Below the pieces are notes generated by a model. That model made no database searches. It saw only the letters and a program-made list of their open reading frames with translations, and had not been told where the DNA came from. Source: Gammaproteobacteria bacterium (GTDB taxonomy: Bacteria; Pseudomonadota; Gammaproteobacteria; Pseudomonadales; Litorivicinaceae). Taken from it: a stretch of DNA of 64,000 bases. Position numbers and translations under genes: made by a program. Position 1 is the stretch's first letter; each line of letters starts with the position of its first letter. The DNA lies in contig JAHEDY010000002.1 of the NCBI GenBank assembly GCA_024640985.1, forward strand, positions 23,365 to 87,364. Direction: 5' to 3'. Shown here piece after piece: positions 63,787 to 64,000 of this stretch.

Positions 63787-64000
63787 AAGCTTGCTTCTTC
63801 TTGTCGGAAAAGCGTCCGTCCTCGTGGCCCATTGACTTGTCGTAAGGCGATCAAAACCAGAATCAGCATGGCCAATTCAAACCCCATATAGAGGTAGGTG
63901 GAATTGTCCTGCGACAACCCTTCAAGCAACCCGATACAACGGGTCAAAAGCCAAGCTGCGTTAATTGTGAACAGACCAATCAGTGAGCGTTTTGTCTTCC
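63783..64000 (-). CDS. Hypothetical membrane protein, C-terminal part (partial)
   Basis: Read directly from the minus strand: a frame open from the window end to TAA at 63785-63783 (72 codons). It has two hydrophobic helices, GLFTINAAWLLTRCIGLLEG and YLYMGFELAMLILVLIAL, joined by a short polar loop, and a charged tail (RQVNGPRGRTLFRQEEASF). The N-terminus lies outside the window. Not recognised. Confidence 0.55.
   Translation of the reverse strand, partial: KTKRSLIGLFTINAAWLLTRCIGLLEGLSQDNSTYLYMGFELAMLILVLIALRQVNGPRGRTLFRQEEASF

Overview
The window looks like core chromosome of a free-living, probably marine gammaproteobacterium. It is roughly half G+C by eye and densely packed. Many neighbouring genes overlap by ATGA/TAATG junctions, and several convergent pairs share 20-89 bases. 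The gene blocks dnaX-ybaB-recR, rnd-ycgL, tig-clpP-clpX-lon-hupB-ppiD, dnaQ-rnhA-gloB-mltD and a His/Arg/Pro tRNA cluster are gammaproteobacterial. A form IA RuBisCO operon without carboxysome genes, a periplasmic rhodanese plus YeeE-type sulfur transporter, and polyhydroxybutyrate-related genes suggest a facultative autotroph using reduced sulfur. The species cannot be named from the sequence.

Layout. 1-2.9 kb: 3' end of dnaX, then ybaB, recR, rnd and ycgL. 2.8-6.6 kb: an LplT-like transporter, an FNR/Anr oxygen sensor, a divergent phasin-like/HhH protein and nhaA. 6.7-14.1 kb: quinone oxidoreductase, glutathione reductase, an NADH dehydrogenase-SelD fusion, PrpE, and the tRNA 2-selenouridine synthase SelU (opposite strand). 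14.2-14.6 kb: tRNA-Thr and a tRNA-Cys-like gene whose acceptor stem does not pair. 14.8-22 kb: AEC transporter, acyl-CoA ligase, ChrA, MAPEG protein, dienelactone hydrolase, 3-hydroxybutyrate dehydrogenase and a short SbmA-family transporter. 22-27.3 kb: an unknown acidic protein, pgi, a TIGR03643-type protein, the rhodanese-YeeE-58 aa-MGT series. 27.3-33.7 kb: cbbL-cbbS-cbbQ-cbbO plus an unknown fifth gene on the minus strand, with divergent cbbR. 33.7-40.1 kb: DNA glycosylase, small enzymes, YcgN, a YdiJ-type D-2-hydroxyacid dehydrogenase and a YafS-like methyltransferase. 40.2-46.2 kb: fabI-gloB-mltD facing nudC-dnaQ-rnhA-sohB. 46.2-54.2 kb: ppiD, hupB, lon, clpX, clpP, tig. 54.3-64 kb: tRNA-Leu, MscS channel, two exported unknowns, a periplasmic acetamidase/formamidase homologue, three tRNAs, an EamA transporter, cysS, ppiB-lpxH, miaE-nfuA, a renalase-like flavoprotein and the end of an unlisted membrane-protein gene.

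Functional links. Glutathione reductase overlaps the SelD fusion and SelU is 2 kb away, which suggests a selenium route ending in tRNA 2-selenouridine; no selA, selB or selC is visible here. CbbQ and CbbO form the RuBisCO activase, and the fifth gene follows cbbO by 8 bases. The rhodanese-YeeE series starts behind a perfect inverted repeat that could be a sulfur-responsive operator. NfuA (Fe-S carrier) and MiaE overlap, matching their shared link to tRNA ms2i6A chemistry. No insertion sequence, prophage or CRISPR array was seen. The best candidates for new biology are the fifth cbb gene, the 58-residue gene between yeeE and the methyltransferase, the phasin-like/HhH protein opposite fnr, and the abnormal tRNA-Cys.
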